A stretch of DNA of 64,000 nucleotides from Comamonadaceae bacterium CG12_big_fil_rev_8_21_14_0_65_59_15 (GTDB lineage: Bacteria; Pseudomonadota; Gammaproteobacteria; Burkholderiales; Burkholderiaceae_C), in assembly GCA_002786915.1 (NCBI GenBank), contig PCUV01000032.1, positions 107,279 through 171,278 on the forward strand, in the 5' to 3' direction. Below, one piece after another: positions 55,188 to 64,000 of the stretch. The position numbers were made by a program, and so were the translations under genes. The first letter of the stretch is position 1, and every line of letters begins with the position of its first letter. The notes under the pieces are model-generated. The model was given only the letters and a program-made list of their open reading frames with translations. It was not told the DNA's origin and did no database searches.

Positions 55188-56090
55188 TTATTTTTTGGTG
55201 CCTACGGCAGGCCCGGCCTGACCACGCAAGGTCTTGAAAAAGTCCGAGCTGGATGGGTCCACCACCATGACATCGCTCTTTTTGGAAAAACTCGCTTTGT
55301 AGGCGTCCAGACTCCGGTAGAACTGGGCAAATTGCGCGTCGCGTCCAAACGCCTCGGAATAAATCCGGGCCGCCTCGGCGTCGCCCTGGCCCTTGATCTT
55401 CTGGGCGTCACGGTAAGCGTTGGCGATGGTCACCTCACGTTGACGGTCGGCGTCTGCGCGGATTTTTTCGCCCTCGGCCGCACCCGTAGAGCGCAACTCA
55501 TTGGCCACGCGCTTACGTTCGGCTTCCATGCGGCGATAGACCGACTCGGTGATGGCATCGACATAGTCCACCCGAGTAATGCGTACATCGATCACATCGA
55601 CACCCCAAGGCTTGGCACCACGCACCTGAGCCAGCACTTCGGATTTAACGTCTTCCATCAGCGCTTCGCGCTTGAGTGACAACAATTCCTTGACGGTGCG
55701 CTTGTTCACCTCTTCCTGAAACGCATTGCGCACCACTCGGTTGAGCTGACTGGCACCGGCGGCCTCATTGGTGCCCACATTGCGGATGTACTGAGTAGGC
55801 TCAGAAATACGCCAACGCACATACCAATCGATCACAACGCGTTGTTTTTCGGCCGTCAAAACGGGTTCGTTGTCGGTGCTGTCAAGGGTCAGCAAACGCT
55901 TGTCGATGTAAGACACATTTTGAAACGGCGGAGGCAATTTGAAGTTCAGTCCCGGCTCGGTGATCACCTCTTTGATCTGACCCAGGGCATACACCACGCC
56001 AAATTGCCGCTGATCCACCACAAACAGTGTTGAACTGGCCAGCGCCAACAAAACCAGCAGCGTCGAAAAAATAAAACCCAAACGATTCAT
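55188..56090 (-). CDS. hflC: Protease modulator HflC
   Basis: A 300-residue SPFH protein with an N-terminal signal-anchor helix (residues 5-25) that forms with HflK the large periplasmic cage around the FtsH protease and controls its access to membrane proteins. The family blocks are VVDQRQFGVVYALGQIKEVI, IDWYVRWRISEPTQYIRNVG and the alanine/glutamate-rich helix ADRQREVTIANAYRDAQKIK. It follows hflK by 9 bp. Confidence 0.95.
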   Translation of the reverse strand: MNRLGFIFSTLLVLLALASSTLFVVDQRQFGVVYALGQIKEVITEPGLNFKLPPPFQNVSYIDKRLLTLDSTDNEPVLTAEKQRVVIDWYVRWRISEPTQYIRNVGTNEAAGASQLNRVVRNAFQEEVNKRTVKELLSLKREALMEDVKSEVLAQVRGAKPWGVDVIDVRITRVDYVDAITESVYRRMEAERKRVANELRSTGAAEGEKIRADADRQREVTIANAYRDAQKIKGQGDAEAARIYSEAFGRDAQFAQFYRSLDAYKASFSKKSDVMVVDPSSSDFFKTLRGQAGPAVGTKK

Positions 56091-56099
56091 GAATAACTC

Positions 56100-57515
56100 C
56101 TAGCGGGATTCGCGGCTACGGCTGCGCGCTGCGTCACGGGCGCGCGCGTCAGCGGCCGGGTCTGCCGTTGAAGAGGCAGGTGGCAGCGCCACCGCAGCGG
56201 GCACGCTCACAGCAACGTCAGACGTGCCAGGGGCTGTCGCCTGCATGAGCTTGTCCAGCGGCAGGTAGAGCAAGTTTGAACCTTGCCTGGAATCGACCAA
56301 GACCTTGGTGACATTGCTGTACATCTGCTGCATCGCATCGATGTACATGCGGTCACGCGTAACCTGGGGCGCGCGCTGGTACTCCGCCAGCACGGCCTTG
56401 AAGCGCTGCGCATCGCCCTGCGCCTGCGCCGCAATACGCGCCTTGTAGGCATCAGACTCTTCTTTCAGACGCGAAGCAGCGCCTACCGCCCTGGGCACGA
56501 CATCGTTGGCATAAGCCTGAGCCTCGTTTTTGGCGCGCTCACGCTCCTGCCCGGCCTTGAGCACATCGTCAAACGCCGCCTGAACCTGCTCGGGCGGACG
56601 CACACCGCTTTGCTGCAGGTTGATGCCCACAATCTCAATGCCCACCTTGTAGCGGTCCAAAATGTTTTGCATCAGTGCACGAACCCGTGGCGCAATCTGG
56701 TCGCGCTCTTCAGCCAGTGCCGAATCCATCTTCATTTTGCCCACGACCTCACGCACAGATGTTTCAGCGGCCTGAACCACCGCGTCAGTCGGGTTGCGGC
56801 TCTCAAACAGGAAAGCACGCGCGTCGTTCAACCGATATTGCACGGCAAACTTGATTTCGACGATGTTTTCGTCTTCCGTCAGCATGGCCGATTCACGCAG
56901 ACCGGTGGCCTTGATGATCACGTCACGACCGACGTCCACAGAGCGAATCTGCGTCACAAAAACCAGCTCGTGGCGCTGGATCGGATACGGCAGACGCCAA
57001 TTGAAACCGGCGCCCACGGTGGAGTGGTACTTGCCAAACTGCGTGATCACCGCTTGCTGACCTTCTTGCACGATGAAAAAACCGGTACCCAGCCAGATCA
57101 GCACGATCACCCCGAGGATCAACCCGGCGCCAATGCCGGCGTTTTTCATGTCGGGCTGGAAACCACCCAAACCACCGCCTCCACTGCGGCCCGATCCACC
57201 ACCGGGTGCACCCCCGCGCGCCCCAGGGCGCGCATTGCCAAACAGGCCGCCTAGCTTGCGGTTGAAATCGCGCCAGAGCTCGTCCAAATCCGGTGGACCC
57301 TGGTTGGTGCCACCGCGTGGGCGCCGGTCTTCATTGCTACGGGGTGGCTCTGGCTCATTGACGGGGGGCTGCGATCCAGGCTCGTTGCCCGGGGGAGCTG
57401 CGCCATCTACAGGCTTTTCATCTCCCCGGCCCCAGCGCGGATCATTCAAATTGAACACACCCAGAGGCCGATGCGGTCGCAGCGACAAACGTGAAAAAAG
57501 TCGTGAAAGTTTCAT
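56100..57515 (-). CDS. hflK: FtsH protease activity modulator HflK
   Basis: A 471-residue SPFH protein, partner of HflC. A cytoplasmic glycine/proline/arginine-rich N-terminal region of about 125 residues precedes one membrane helix (about 129-147, GLILGVIVLIWLGTGFFIVQ). The SPFH domain follows (PYPIQRHELVFVTQIRSVDV), then the coiled region with QAQGDAQRFKAVLAEYQRAP. The C-terminal tail is arginine/serine-rich. It lies 39 bp after hflX on the same strand. Confidence 0.95.
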   Translation of the reverse strand: MKLSRLFSRLSLRPHRPLGVFNLNDPRWGRGDEKPVDGAAPPGNEPGSQPPVNEPEPPRSNEDRRPRGGTNQGPPDLDELWRDFNRKLGGLFGNARPGARGGAPGGGSGRSGGGGLGGFQPDMKNAGIGAGLILGVIVLIWLGTGFFIVQEGQQAVITQFGKYHSTVGAGFNWRLPYPIQRHELVFVTQIRSVDVGRDVIIKATGLRESAMLTEDENIVEIKFAVQYRLNDARAFLFESRNPTDAVVQAAETSVREVVGKMKMDSALAEERDQIAPRVRALMQNILDRYKVGIEIVGINLQQSGVRPPEQVQAAFDDVLKAGQERERAKNEAQAYANDVVPRAVGAASRLKEESDAYKARIAAQAQGDAQRFKAVLAEYQRAPQVTRDRMYIDAMQQMYSNVTKVLVDSRQGSNLLYLPLDKLMQATAPGTSDVAVSVPAAVALPPASSTADPAADARARDAARSRSRESR

Positions 57516-57554
57516 CAGGGCAACTCTTGTCTTACAGGTCGATATTGTGCCGAA

Positions 57555-58730
57555 TCAGGCGCCAGCCTCATGGCTTTGAGGGAAATAGGGGCTGTCCGCC
57601 GCTGGCTGGGCACGGCTCGCCTGCTGCGACAGTACCTGGCGCAGGGTGTCAAGCCCCAGGCCCTGGCGTGCGCTGATAAAGACACGCGGCGTCAACGTGC
57701 CGTCCAGCTCGAAGCTGTCCTGGGGTTGCGGTGGACGATCTTCAGCGGAGATGTCGTCCAACTTGTTGAACACCAGGATTTGCGGTATCTGGTCAGCTCC
57801 GATTTCATGCAAAACACGTTGCACCTCGGCCATCTGCTCAAGGTAGTCGGGGCTGGAAAAATCTACCACGTGCAGCAGCAGGTCGGCATCGACGGCCTCT
57901 TGTAAAGTAGCCCGAAACGCATCGACCAGACCATGCGGCAGGTCGCGAATGAAACCAACGGTATCCGACAGCGACACCGTACGGGCGACGTCGCCAAGGT
58001 AAAGTTGTCGCGTCGTGGTATCGAGCGTGGCAAATAACTGGTCGGCCGCATAAGCGCGCGCCTTGACCAACGCGTTGAACAAGGTGGACTTGCCGGCATT
58101 GGTGTAGCCCACCAAAGAGATCGCAAAGGCCTGGCGCCGCTCGCGTTGCCGACGTTGCGTTGATCGTTGTTTGACGACCTTGCGCAAGCGTTCCTTGATG
58201 CGCTTGATGCTGTCGCCGATCATGCGCCGGTCTAGTTCAATCTGCGTTTCACCTGGCCCGCCACGCATGCCAATGCCACCGCTTTGACGCTCCAGGTGCG
58301 ACCAGCGTCGGACCAAGCGGGTGCTGAGGTACTGCAATCGGGCCAGTTCCACCTGCAATTTGCCCTCGTGACTGCGCGCACGCTGGCTGAAGATCTCCAG
58401 AATCAGGTAGGTGCGATCATTCACCGGCAGCTCAAGGTGCCGCTCCAGATTACGCTGCTGGGCCGGACTGATGCTTTGATCAAACAAAATCTCCTGGGCA
58501 CCGGTTTGCGTGGCAAGCAGCTTGATTTCGTCGGCTTTGCCACTGCCAACAAACAATGCAGCGTCGGGCGCGCGCCGCCTGCAAACGATTTTGCCAACCG
58601 GCGTCAGGCCAGCGGTCTGCGCAAGCAGACCGAGCTCTTGCAGCTCGGCGTCAAAGTGGGGAAGTCCGAAATCAACACCCACCAGCAAGGTGGGGACAAG
58701 ACGGGGATCAGGCGCTGGCAGGCTGCTCAC
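57555..58730 (-). CDS. hflX: Ribosome-splitting GTPase HflX
   Basis: A 391-residue GTPase that binds the large ribosomal subunit and splits stalled ribosomes. The N-terminal domain (to about 190) has [27 protein letters not shown] and [19 protein letters not shown]. The GTPase domain shows G1 [15 protein letters not shown]3 [13 protein letters not shown] and G4 NKLD. The probable GTG start at 58730 lies inside the end of hfq (23-bp overlap), so translation is coupled. Confidence 0.94.
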   Translation of the reverse strand: MSSLPAPDPRLVPTLLVGVDFGLPHFDAELQELGLLAQTAGLTPVGKIVCRRRAPDAALFVGSGKADEIKLLATQTGAQEILFDQSISPAQQRNLERHLELPVNDRTYLILEIFSQRARSHEGKLQVELARLQYLSTRLVRRWSHLERQSGGIGMRGGPGETQIELDRRMIGDSIKRIKERLRKVVKQRSTQRRQRERRQAFAISLVGYTNAGKSTLFNALVKARAYAADQLFATLDTTTRQLYLGDVARTVSLSDTVGFIRDLPHGLVDAFRATLQEAVDADLLLHVVDFSSPDYLEQMAEVQRVLHEIGADQIPQILVFNKLDDISAEDRPPQPQDSFELDGTLTPRVFISARQGLGLDTLRQVLSQQASRAQPAADSPYFPQSHEAGA

Positions 58731-58956
58731 CCTCGGTCACTGAAAAATTGACCGCACGCCCGGGAACAATGGTGGAAATAGCGTGCTTGTAAACCATTTG
58801 GGTCACGGTATTGCGCAGCAACACCACATATTGGTCAAACGACTCGATCTGGCCTTGGAGTTTGATACCGTTCACCAAGTAGATAGACACCGGAACGTGT
58901 TCCCGGCGCAAGGTATTGAGAAACGGATCTTGTAAAAGTTGGCCTTTATTGCTCAC
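58708..58956 (-). CDS. hfq: RNA chaperone Hfq (GTG start)
   Basis: An 82-residue Sm-like hexameric RNA chaperone that pairs small RNAs with messages. The sequence [20 protein letters not shown] and the Sm2 motif [10 protein letters not shown] are nearly universal for betaproteobacterial Hfq. The start is GTG at 58956 with GGAGAA 7 bases upstream. The C-terminal tail is short. It lies between der (116 bp) and hflX (overlap), the standard order der-hfq-hflX. Confidence 0.97.
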   Translation of the reverse strand: MSNKGQLLQDPFLNTLRREHVPVSIYLVNGIKLQGQIESFDQYVVLLRNTVTQMVYKHAISTIVPGRAVNFSVTEGEQPASA

Positions 58957-59072
58957 GATATTCTCCGTGTTCGGATAAGTTGGAAAGGTTGGCACGATAC
59001 CACAGGCAGCCAAGGTTTCAGCCCGCCCCAGCCAAATGCCCAGGATTTTTTTGCCGACCGACCAAAAAAAGC

Positions 59073-60416
59073 TCAGGCGTCAGCGTTCTGGGTGTACGGA
59101 TTGACCGACGTTTTCATCTCGATGCGCAAAGGTGTCCCCACCAAATCAAATTCCCGGCGAAAACGGCCCTCTAGATACCGCTTGTAGGCATCTGTGACGT
59201 GTTCGAGCGAATTCCCATGAATCACGATCACCGGCGGATTCATGCCACCTTGGTGGGCGTAACGCATTTTGGGGCGAAACATGCCGGCGCGCTTGGGGCT
59301 TTGGAACTGGACGCTTTCGAGCAACAAACGCGTCAACACCGGGGTGGACATCTTGCAGTTGGCCGCACGGTAGGCCTGTGCAATGGAGGCCCACAAGGGA
59401 CCAAGACCCTGGCGCTTTTGCGCCGAAATCAGATGCAGATTGGCAAACTTCAAAAAACCGAGTCGGGTTTCGATGGAGCGCTTGACCAACTCACGCTGGT
59501 AATCATCGACCGCATCCCACTTGTTGATGGCCAGCACCACAGCGCGACCGTTTTCAAGGATGTAACCCGCAATGTGGGCGTCCTGATCGGTCACGCCTTG
59601 CGTTGCGTCGATCAGTAGCAGCACCACATGCGCTGACTCGATGGCCTGTAGCGTCTTGACCACAGAAAACTTTTCAATCGCCTCGAACACCTTGCCACGA
59701 CGACGCAGGCCTGCGGTATCGATCAGCTCAAATTTTTGCCCGTTGCGCTCGAACGGCACGCTAATCGCGTCACGTGTGGTGCCCGGCAGATCGAACGCCA
59801 CCAGTCGCTCTTCCCCCAACCAGACATTGATCAACGTTGACTTACCCACATTGGGACGCCCGGCAACCGCCAACTTGATGACGCCTGCCTGTTCCTCTGT
59901 GTCTTCATCTTCACGTGACTGATCAAGAGGTTCCAGCGCCAGCTCCACCAGGGGGCGTATCCCCTGACCATGGGCGGCGGACACCGGGTGAACCTCTCCC
60001 AGCCCCAACTCATAGAACTCGACCAGTTGAGCGCCTTCGAGCAGGCCTTCGGCCTTGTTCGCCACCAGCAAACAGGGCTTGCCCAAACGGCGCAGATAGT
60101 TGGCTATGTCGTGGTCCTGCGCCGACACGCCTTGGCGCGCATCCACCACAAAAACCACTACATCGGCTTCTGCCACTGCCTGACGCGTCTGGTTGGCCAT
60201 CTCCTTGTAGATGCCACTGGCGGCGTCGGGTTCAAAGCCGCCCGTGTCCACCACAATGAACTCACGACGACCTTGTCTGGCGTTGCCATAGTGCCGGTCG
60301 CGCGTGAGACCGGCATAGTCTGCAACGATCGCGTCGCGCGACTTGGTGAGCCGGTTGAACAGCGTTGACTTACCCACATTAGGTCGCCCCACCAGGGCCA
60401 TGACGGGTTTACGCAT
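59073..60416 (-). CDS. der: Ribosome biogenesis GTPase Der (EngA)
   Basis: A 447-residue protein with two GTPase domains in tandem followed by a KH-like domain, needed for large ribosomal subunit maturation. The two G1 motifs are [17 protein letters not shown] (residues 7-23) and [17 protein letters not shown] (about residue 186), each with its own DxxG (VDTGGFEPD and [11 protein letters not shown]) and NKxD (NKAEG variant and NKWDAV). It follows bamB by 24 bp. Confidence 0.97.
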   Translation of the reverse strand: MRKPVMALVGRPNVGKSTLFNRLTKSRDAIVADYAGLTRDRHYGNARQGRREFIVVDTGGFEPDAASGIYKEMANQTRQAVAEADVVVFVVDARQGVSAQDHDIANYLRRLGKPCLLVANKAEGLLEGAQLVEFYELGLGEVHPVSAAHGQGIRPLVELALEPLDQSREDEDTEEQAGVIKLAVAGRPNVGKSTLINVWLGEERLVAFDLPGTTRDAISVPFERNGQKFELIDTAGLRRRGKVFEAIEKFSVVKTLQAIESAHVVLLLIDATQGVTDQDAHIAGYILENGRAVVLAINKWDAVDDYQRELVKRSIETRLGFLKFANLHLISAQKRQGLGPLWASIAQAYRAANCKMSTPVLTRLLLESVQFQSPKRAGMFRPKMRYAHQGGMNPPVIVIHGNSLEHVTDAYKRYLEGRFRREFDLVGTPLRIEMKTSVNPYTQNADA

Positions 60417-60440
60417 GCGGATCGATCCGGCTCATGCAGT

Positions 60441-61583
60441 TTATTCAGGCCGAAACCCGAAAATACCGCCGTTGCGTGTCACAACAACCAAAGTTTGACC
60501 CGCGACCACCGGGGTCGTCACAATGGGTGAGCCATCGGTGGACAAGCGAGTCAAGACCGAACCATCTGTCCTAGACAGAAAGTGCAATCGACCAGCGTCA
60601 TCACCAACAATGACAGATCGGCCCAGCGCCAACGGCGCGCTCAACTGTCGGTAACGCAAGGCGTCAGACGCCCATTGCTGTTGCCCCGTGGTTTGTTGCC
60701 AGGCAAGCACCCGGCCGTCGCCCTCGACTCCAAATACTGTTTGGCCATCGCCATGCAGGCCAACGAATCCGCTGGCCGTCTGGCGCCATCCCAGCCGTCC
60801 TTGTGCAACGTCCACACATCCCACTGCGGCTTGAAACGCCCGCACACATACCGTATTGCCGTTACGCGCCACGCCCGCCACCAAGTCCACCAACCTTTCA
60901 ACGTCGTTGGTACCGCGCGGACGGGCAATCGCCACCGACCAGAGGGTCTGCCCCCCGTTGGGATCGAGTCCTGTCAGCGTGCCGCCCAATCCGACAACCA
61001 ACGTATTACCGACAGCCGTCAGAACGCCGGCCTGACGCAACAACAAGTTGTCGCCCGGGTGTTGATCGCTCCAGAGTTTGTGCCCCGTGCGGGCATCAAA
61101 AGCCGCCACACTGCGGTCACCCGCCAACACAAACACGCGCCCCCCAGCCACCAGCGGCGCGGTCAGCACCTGTGATGCAAGCCGGATACGCCAACTCTCC
61201 TTACCGTTTTCAAGCGTGACCAATGCATTGTCTTGCGTCACCAACGCGGCATAGTGCCCATCACTACCCACCCCCGCTGACACAGCGACGCCCAGCTGTA
61301 CTTGCCACAACACCGCGCCGGTGGCGGCATTGACGGCGCTGACCTTGCCGTCTGGGCCACCAGCAAGAACAACCGTGTTGTCTGTCACTACAACAGACAG
61401 CGGGAAGTCAACACGGCCAGTCTGCGCGGCCCACACTTGTTTGACACCCAACAGGGCCGGACTGGGGCCCAACTCTACCGGCTGCGGTACGCCGGGTTGA
61501 CTCGAGCACGCCACAAGCCAGAAGCTGATGCACAGACTAAGCCAAAGCATCAAAGATCGACCCAAAAAATTTGCCATGAACAT
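60441..61583 (-). CDS. bamB: Outer membrane assembly lipoprotein BamB
   Basis: A 380-residue lipoprotein (signal peptide ending FWLVACSS, Cys26) with an eight-bladed beta-propeller of PQQ-like repeats, visible as recurring blocks such as SAVNAATGAVLWQVQLG, AAFDARTGHKLWSDQHPG and TGLDPNGGQTLWSVAIA. BamB is part of the BAM complex that inserts beta-barrel proteins. It follows yfgM by 3 bp, the classical order. Confidence 0.95.
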   Translation of the reverse strand: MFMANFLGRSLMLWLSLCISFWLVACSSQPGVPQPVELGPSPALLGVKQVWAAQTGRVDFPLSVVVTDNTVVLAGGPDGKVSAVNAATGAVLWQVQLGVAVSAGVGSDGHYAALVTQDNALVTLENGKESWRIRLASQVLTAPLVAGGRVFVLAGDRSVAAFDARTGHKLWSDQHPGDNLLLRQAGVLTAVGNTLVVGLGGTLTGLDPNGGQTLWSVAIARPRGTNDVERLVDLVAGVARNGNTVCVRAFQAAVGCVDVAQGRLGWRQTASGFVGLHGDGQTVFGVEGDGRVLAWQQTTGQQQWASDALRYRQLSAPLALGRSVIVGDDAGRLHFLSRTDGSVLTRLSTDGSPIVTTPVVAGQTLVVVTRNGGIFGFRPE

Positions 61584-61586
61584 GGG

Positions 61587-62237
61587 CTATTTCCCCTGAA
61601 CGTCACTGCCCAGCGCGTTGAGTTTGACCAGCACCACTGAACGATATTCACTGCCCACCGAAAACCCCTGATAGGCCTTTTGATACAAGGCAACCGCCTG
61701 GACCTTGTCACCCTGCAATGCGAGTACGTCCCCTTTTCGGTCGGCCACCAACGCCTCAAAACTCGCCGGAAATTCACCACTCAGCCACTTCAGCGCTTCG
61801 TCATATTTCTTGGTCTCCAGCAACAAACCTGCCAGGCGCAACTTGGCCACGGCCTGGTAGCCCGCATCGGTGGACTGGCCAGCGACCCAGGTCAGGACGG
61901 CTTGCGCTGCGTCGAACTTACCCGACGCAGCAAGTTGTTTGGTCACCAGTAAACCGGCCTGCTGGGCATAGGCTGTGGAAGGAAATCTGTCTTTCATCTC
62001 CGCAAACACACGTTCCACACGCCCGGCGTCAGAGCCCTGCAACGAACGCTCTACCTCATCAAACAAGGCGGCCGCCTGCGCTGCCTGACTGCGCTGCCAG
62101 TATTGGTAAAAATTCCAGCTGGCAAACGAGGCCAAGACAACGATCAAGGCCCAGGTGATGGCATTGCCGTATTGGCTCCAGAAATGCTTGATCTGATCAA
62201 GCTGTTCTTGTTCTTCAAGGTCGAGTTGATTGGCCAT
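61587..62237 (-). CDS. yfgM: YfgM-type membrane-anchored TPR protein
   Basis: A 216-residue inner-membrane protein: a charged cytoplasmic start (MANQLDLEEQEQLDQIKHFW), one helix (about 27-44, AITWALIVVLASFASWNFY) and a periplasmic TPR-like domain. E. coli YfgM binds the SecYEG translocon and PpiD chaperone. It lies 12 bp after hisS and 3 bp before bamB, all on one strand, and is probably in one operon with them. Confidence 0.93.
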   Translation of the reverse strand: MANQLDLEEQEQLDQIKHFWSQYGNAITWALIVVLASFASWNFYQYWQRSQAAQAAALFDEVERSLQGSDAGRVERVFAEMKDRFPSTAYAQQAGLLVTKQLAASGKFDAAQAVLTWVAGQSTDAGYQAVAKLRLAGLLLETKKYDEALKWLSGEFPASFEALVADRKGDVLALQGDKVQAVALYQKAYQGFSVGSEYRSVVLVKLNALGSDVQGK

Positions 62238-62249
62238 AGAGAGGTCTTG

Positions 62250-63563
62250 CTAAAGGGGAGATTGTAGGGTGCCAGCCCAAGCTGCCAGATCTGCCAGCGC
62301 CCGCGTAAACTGGGATTCTGCTGCGTTGCGCAATGGCTTGATGGTGACCTGTCCTGCGGCCACTTCGTCTGCGCCAAAGATCAATGCAAAACGTGCTCCA
62401 CTGGCATCGGCGCGTTTGAATTGACTCTTCATGCTGCCCATTTCACCTTGCGTGCTGGCATGCGTTTGAATGCACAAGCCCAGACCACGCAACTGCTGCA
62501 AAACGGGAAGCACATGCGGCAACGAAGCTATATCGGTCACGATCGCATAAGCATCGAGCACCGGCAATTCAATGGGCGCAGAGCTGGCCTTGACCAGTTC
62601 AAGAACACGGTCTACACCCAGCGCCCACCCCACGGCGGGTGACGGTTTGCCCCCAAGCTGCTCAAACAAATAGTCATATCGGCCGCCAGCGCAGACGGTG
62701 CCCTGAGCACCCAAGCGATCGGTGACAAACTCAAACACGGTCAGGTTGTAATAGTCCATGCCTCGCACCAACCGTGGGTTGATGGCGTAGCCCACACCAC
62801 CGGCACGCAGAATCGCTTGCAGGCTCTCAAAATGCGCCAGTGACGCCTCACCCAGAAAATCCAGTAACTTGGGTGCAGCGTTCACAATGGGCTGCATCAC
62901 CGGATTCTTGCTGTCCAGAATACGCAGCGGATTGCTGTACAAACGCCGCCGTGCATCCTCGTCCAGCGCGTCCTGATGCGCTTCAAAGTGGGCAATCAGC
63001 GCTTGCCGGTGCGCCAGGCGCTCGCCGGGTTGCCCCAGACTGTTGATCTCCAGCCGCACATCGCTCAAGCCAATTTCAGCCCACAAGGCGCTGGCCATCA
63101 GGATCAACTCAGCATCCACATCGGCGCCGCCAAAGCCCAGAGCCTCAGCCCCGATCTGGTCAAACTGGCGGTAACGCCCTTTTTGCGGGCGCTCATGGCG
63201 AAACATCGGCCCGATGTAATACAGGCGCTTGCCACCGTCATACAACAGATTGTGCTCGATCGCGGCGCGAACCACCCCGGCCGTAGCCTCTGGTCGCAGG
63301 GTCAGCGGGTCGCCATTGAGGCGATCCTCAAAACAATACATTTCTTTTTCAACGATGTCGGTCACCTCGCCCAACCCGCGCACAAACAAGGGGGTTTTCT
63401 CGACGATCGGTGTGCGAATGTTGCGGTACGCATAGCGCGCCATGAGCTGGCGCACTTTTTCTTCAAGCCATTGCACGGTAGCCGAGTCAGGCGGTAGCAC
63501 GTCGTTCATGCCTTTAACGGCGCTGAGTTTGCCCCCAACCGGGGCATTGATTTTGTCAGTCAT
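62250..63563 (-). CDS. hisS: Histidyl-tRNA synthetase
   Basis: A 437-residue class II aminoacyl-tRNA synthetase. Motif 2 region [40 protein letters not shown], histidine motif [17 protein letters not shown] and [15 protein letters not shown], plus a C-terminal anticodon-binding domain, are all present. It is a full-length enzyme, in contrast to hisZ at 53780. The ATG at 63563 overlaps the ispG stop as ATGA. Confidence 0.97.
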   Translation of the reverse strand: MTDKINAPVGGKLSAVKGMNDVLPPDSATVQWLEEKVRQLMARYAYRNIRTPIVEKTPLFVRGLGEVTDIVEKEMYCFEDRLNGDPLTLRPEATAGVVRAAIEHNLLYDGGKRLYYIGPMFRHERPQKGRYRQFDQIGAEALGFGGADVDAELILMASALWAEIGLSDVRLEINSLGQPGERLAHRQALIAHFEAHQDALDEDARRRLYSNPLRILDSKNPVMQPIVNAAPKLLDFLGEASLAHFESLQAILRAGGVGYAINPRLVRGMDYYNLTVFEFVTDRLGAQGTVCAGGRYDYLFEQLGGKPSPAVGWALGVDRVLELVKASSAPIELPVLDAYAIVTDIASLPHVLPVLQQLRGLGLCIQTHASTQGEMGSMKSQFKRADASGARFALIFGADEVAAGQVTIKPLRNAAESQFTRALADLAAWAGTLQSPL

Positions 63564-64000
63564 GATGTCAAACTAGAGTTTGCGATGTCCTTCTGCCCTG
63601 TGCCAAAGCGGTTCTTGATGTAGTTTTCGACGATGGCCTGGAATTCTTGCGCAATGGCCTCGCCGCGCAACGTCATGCGCTTTTCACCGTCGATGAAGAC
63701 CGGGGCCGCAGGCGCTTCGCCAGTACCTGGCAGGCTGATGCCAATGTCTGCCTGTTTGCTTTCACCCGGGCCATTCACAATGCAACCCATGACGGCCACT
63801 TTGAGGCCTTCAACACCTGGGTAGCGCTCGCGCCACACCGGCATCTGCTCGCGCAGAAAACTTTCAATTTGTTGCGTCAATTCCTGAAAAGTGGTGCTGG
63901 TAGTACGACCACACCCCGGGCAAGCGGTCACGCTGGGCACAAACGAACGCAGCTCCAGCGCCTGCAAAATTTCTGTGGCGATAACCACCTCTTGGGTACG
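63560..64000 (-). CDS. ispG: 4-hydroxy-3-methylbut-2-enyl diphosphate synthase IspG, C-terminal part (cut by window edge)
   Basis: The last 146 residues of IspG, an iron-sulfur enzyme of the non-mevalonate isoprenoid pathway that forms HMBPP from MEcPP. The 4Fe-4S ligands are visible: [12 protein letters not shown] (two Cys) and [14 protein letters not shown] (third Cys and the Glu ligand). The frame runs open past base 64000, so the truncation is by the window. It is followed with a 4-base overlap by hisS, the usual order. Confidence 0.95.
   Translation of the reverse strand, partial: RTQEVVIATEILQALELRSFVPSVTACPGCGRTTSTTFQELTQQIESFLREQMPVWRERYPGVEGLKVAVMGCIVNGPGESKQADIGISLPGTGEAPAAPVFIDGEKRMTLRGEAIAQEFQAIVENYIKNRFGTGQKDIANSSLTS

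Overview
The window looks like an ordinary chromosomal segment of a betaproteobacterium of the order Burkholderiales, most probably family Comamonadaceae (Rhodoferax/Polaromonas-like). This rests on gene order and on recalled family sequence, not on a search. Pointers are the Hfq N-terminus, the block ispG-hisS-yfgM-bamB-der-hfq-hflX-hflK-hflC-DUF2065-hisZ-purA, the rpsF-priB-rpsR-rplI-dnaB block, alaT-hom-thrC followed by molybdopterin genes, and cydPABX. Coding density is very high: no gap exceeds about 215 bases, and no rRNA, tRNA, insertion sequence, prophage or CRISPR array was seen.

Layout. 1-2.1 kb: a truncated Orn/Lys/Arg decarboxylase and an nfeD-qmcA membrane pair. 2.1-10.3 kb (minus strand): alaT, hom, a vapBC toxin-antitoxin pair, thrC, mobB, moeA, moaD, moaE and an acyltransferase; this is threonine synthesis plus molybdenum cofactor maturation. 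10.4-13.2 kb (plus): an Mth938-type protein, a Bcp peroxiredoxin and a PIN-PhoH ATPase. 13.2-16.3 kb (minus): rpsF-priB-rpsR-rplI and dnaB. 16.4-22.2 kb: a fused sodium:solute symporter and PEP synthase ppsA, with the regulator gene ppsR divergent. 22.2-24.2 kb: a TonB-like protein, a Bax-inhibitor-1 protein and a small lipoprotein. 24.2-33.8 kb (minus): cydP-cydA-cydB-cydX-ybgE, a metallo-beta-lactamase protein, ccoG, surE, pcm, nlpD and rlmD. 34-35.3 kb (plus): a sigma-54 activator divergent from the cyd genes. 35.3-42.5 kb: sbcB, relA, a hydrolase, 3-hydroxybutyrate dehydrogenase and an HDOD-GAF protein. 42.5-50.6 kb: a SIMPL protein, ompR-envZ, ygiQ, an ABC ATPase, tesA and mnmH. 50.6-64 kb (minus): a PLP lyase, a phosphoribosyltransferase, purA, hisZ, the hfl genes, hfq, der, bamB, yfgM, hisS and truncated ispG.

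The most interesting signals are not whole genes. (1) A short dispersed repeat of about 45-57 bp occurs at least seven times. Most copies lie at gene ends, one is read in frame inside ygiQ, and one forms the end of mnmH. (2) A separate REP-like inverted pair is translated in frame inside thrC. (3) The cytochrome bd operon cydPABX faces a PAS/AAA+ sigma-54 activator across about 210 bp that holds a near-consensus -24/-12 promoter and palindromic candidate enhancer sites. (4) An inverted pair of GTAAC-type sites precedes ompR-envZ. (5) A symporter carries its usual small-subunit domain fused at the N-terminus, beside ppsA/ppsR. No wholly new multi-gene system was recognised; the cyd/sigma-54 circuit is the best candidate for undescribed regulation.
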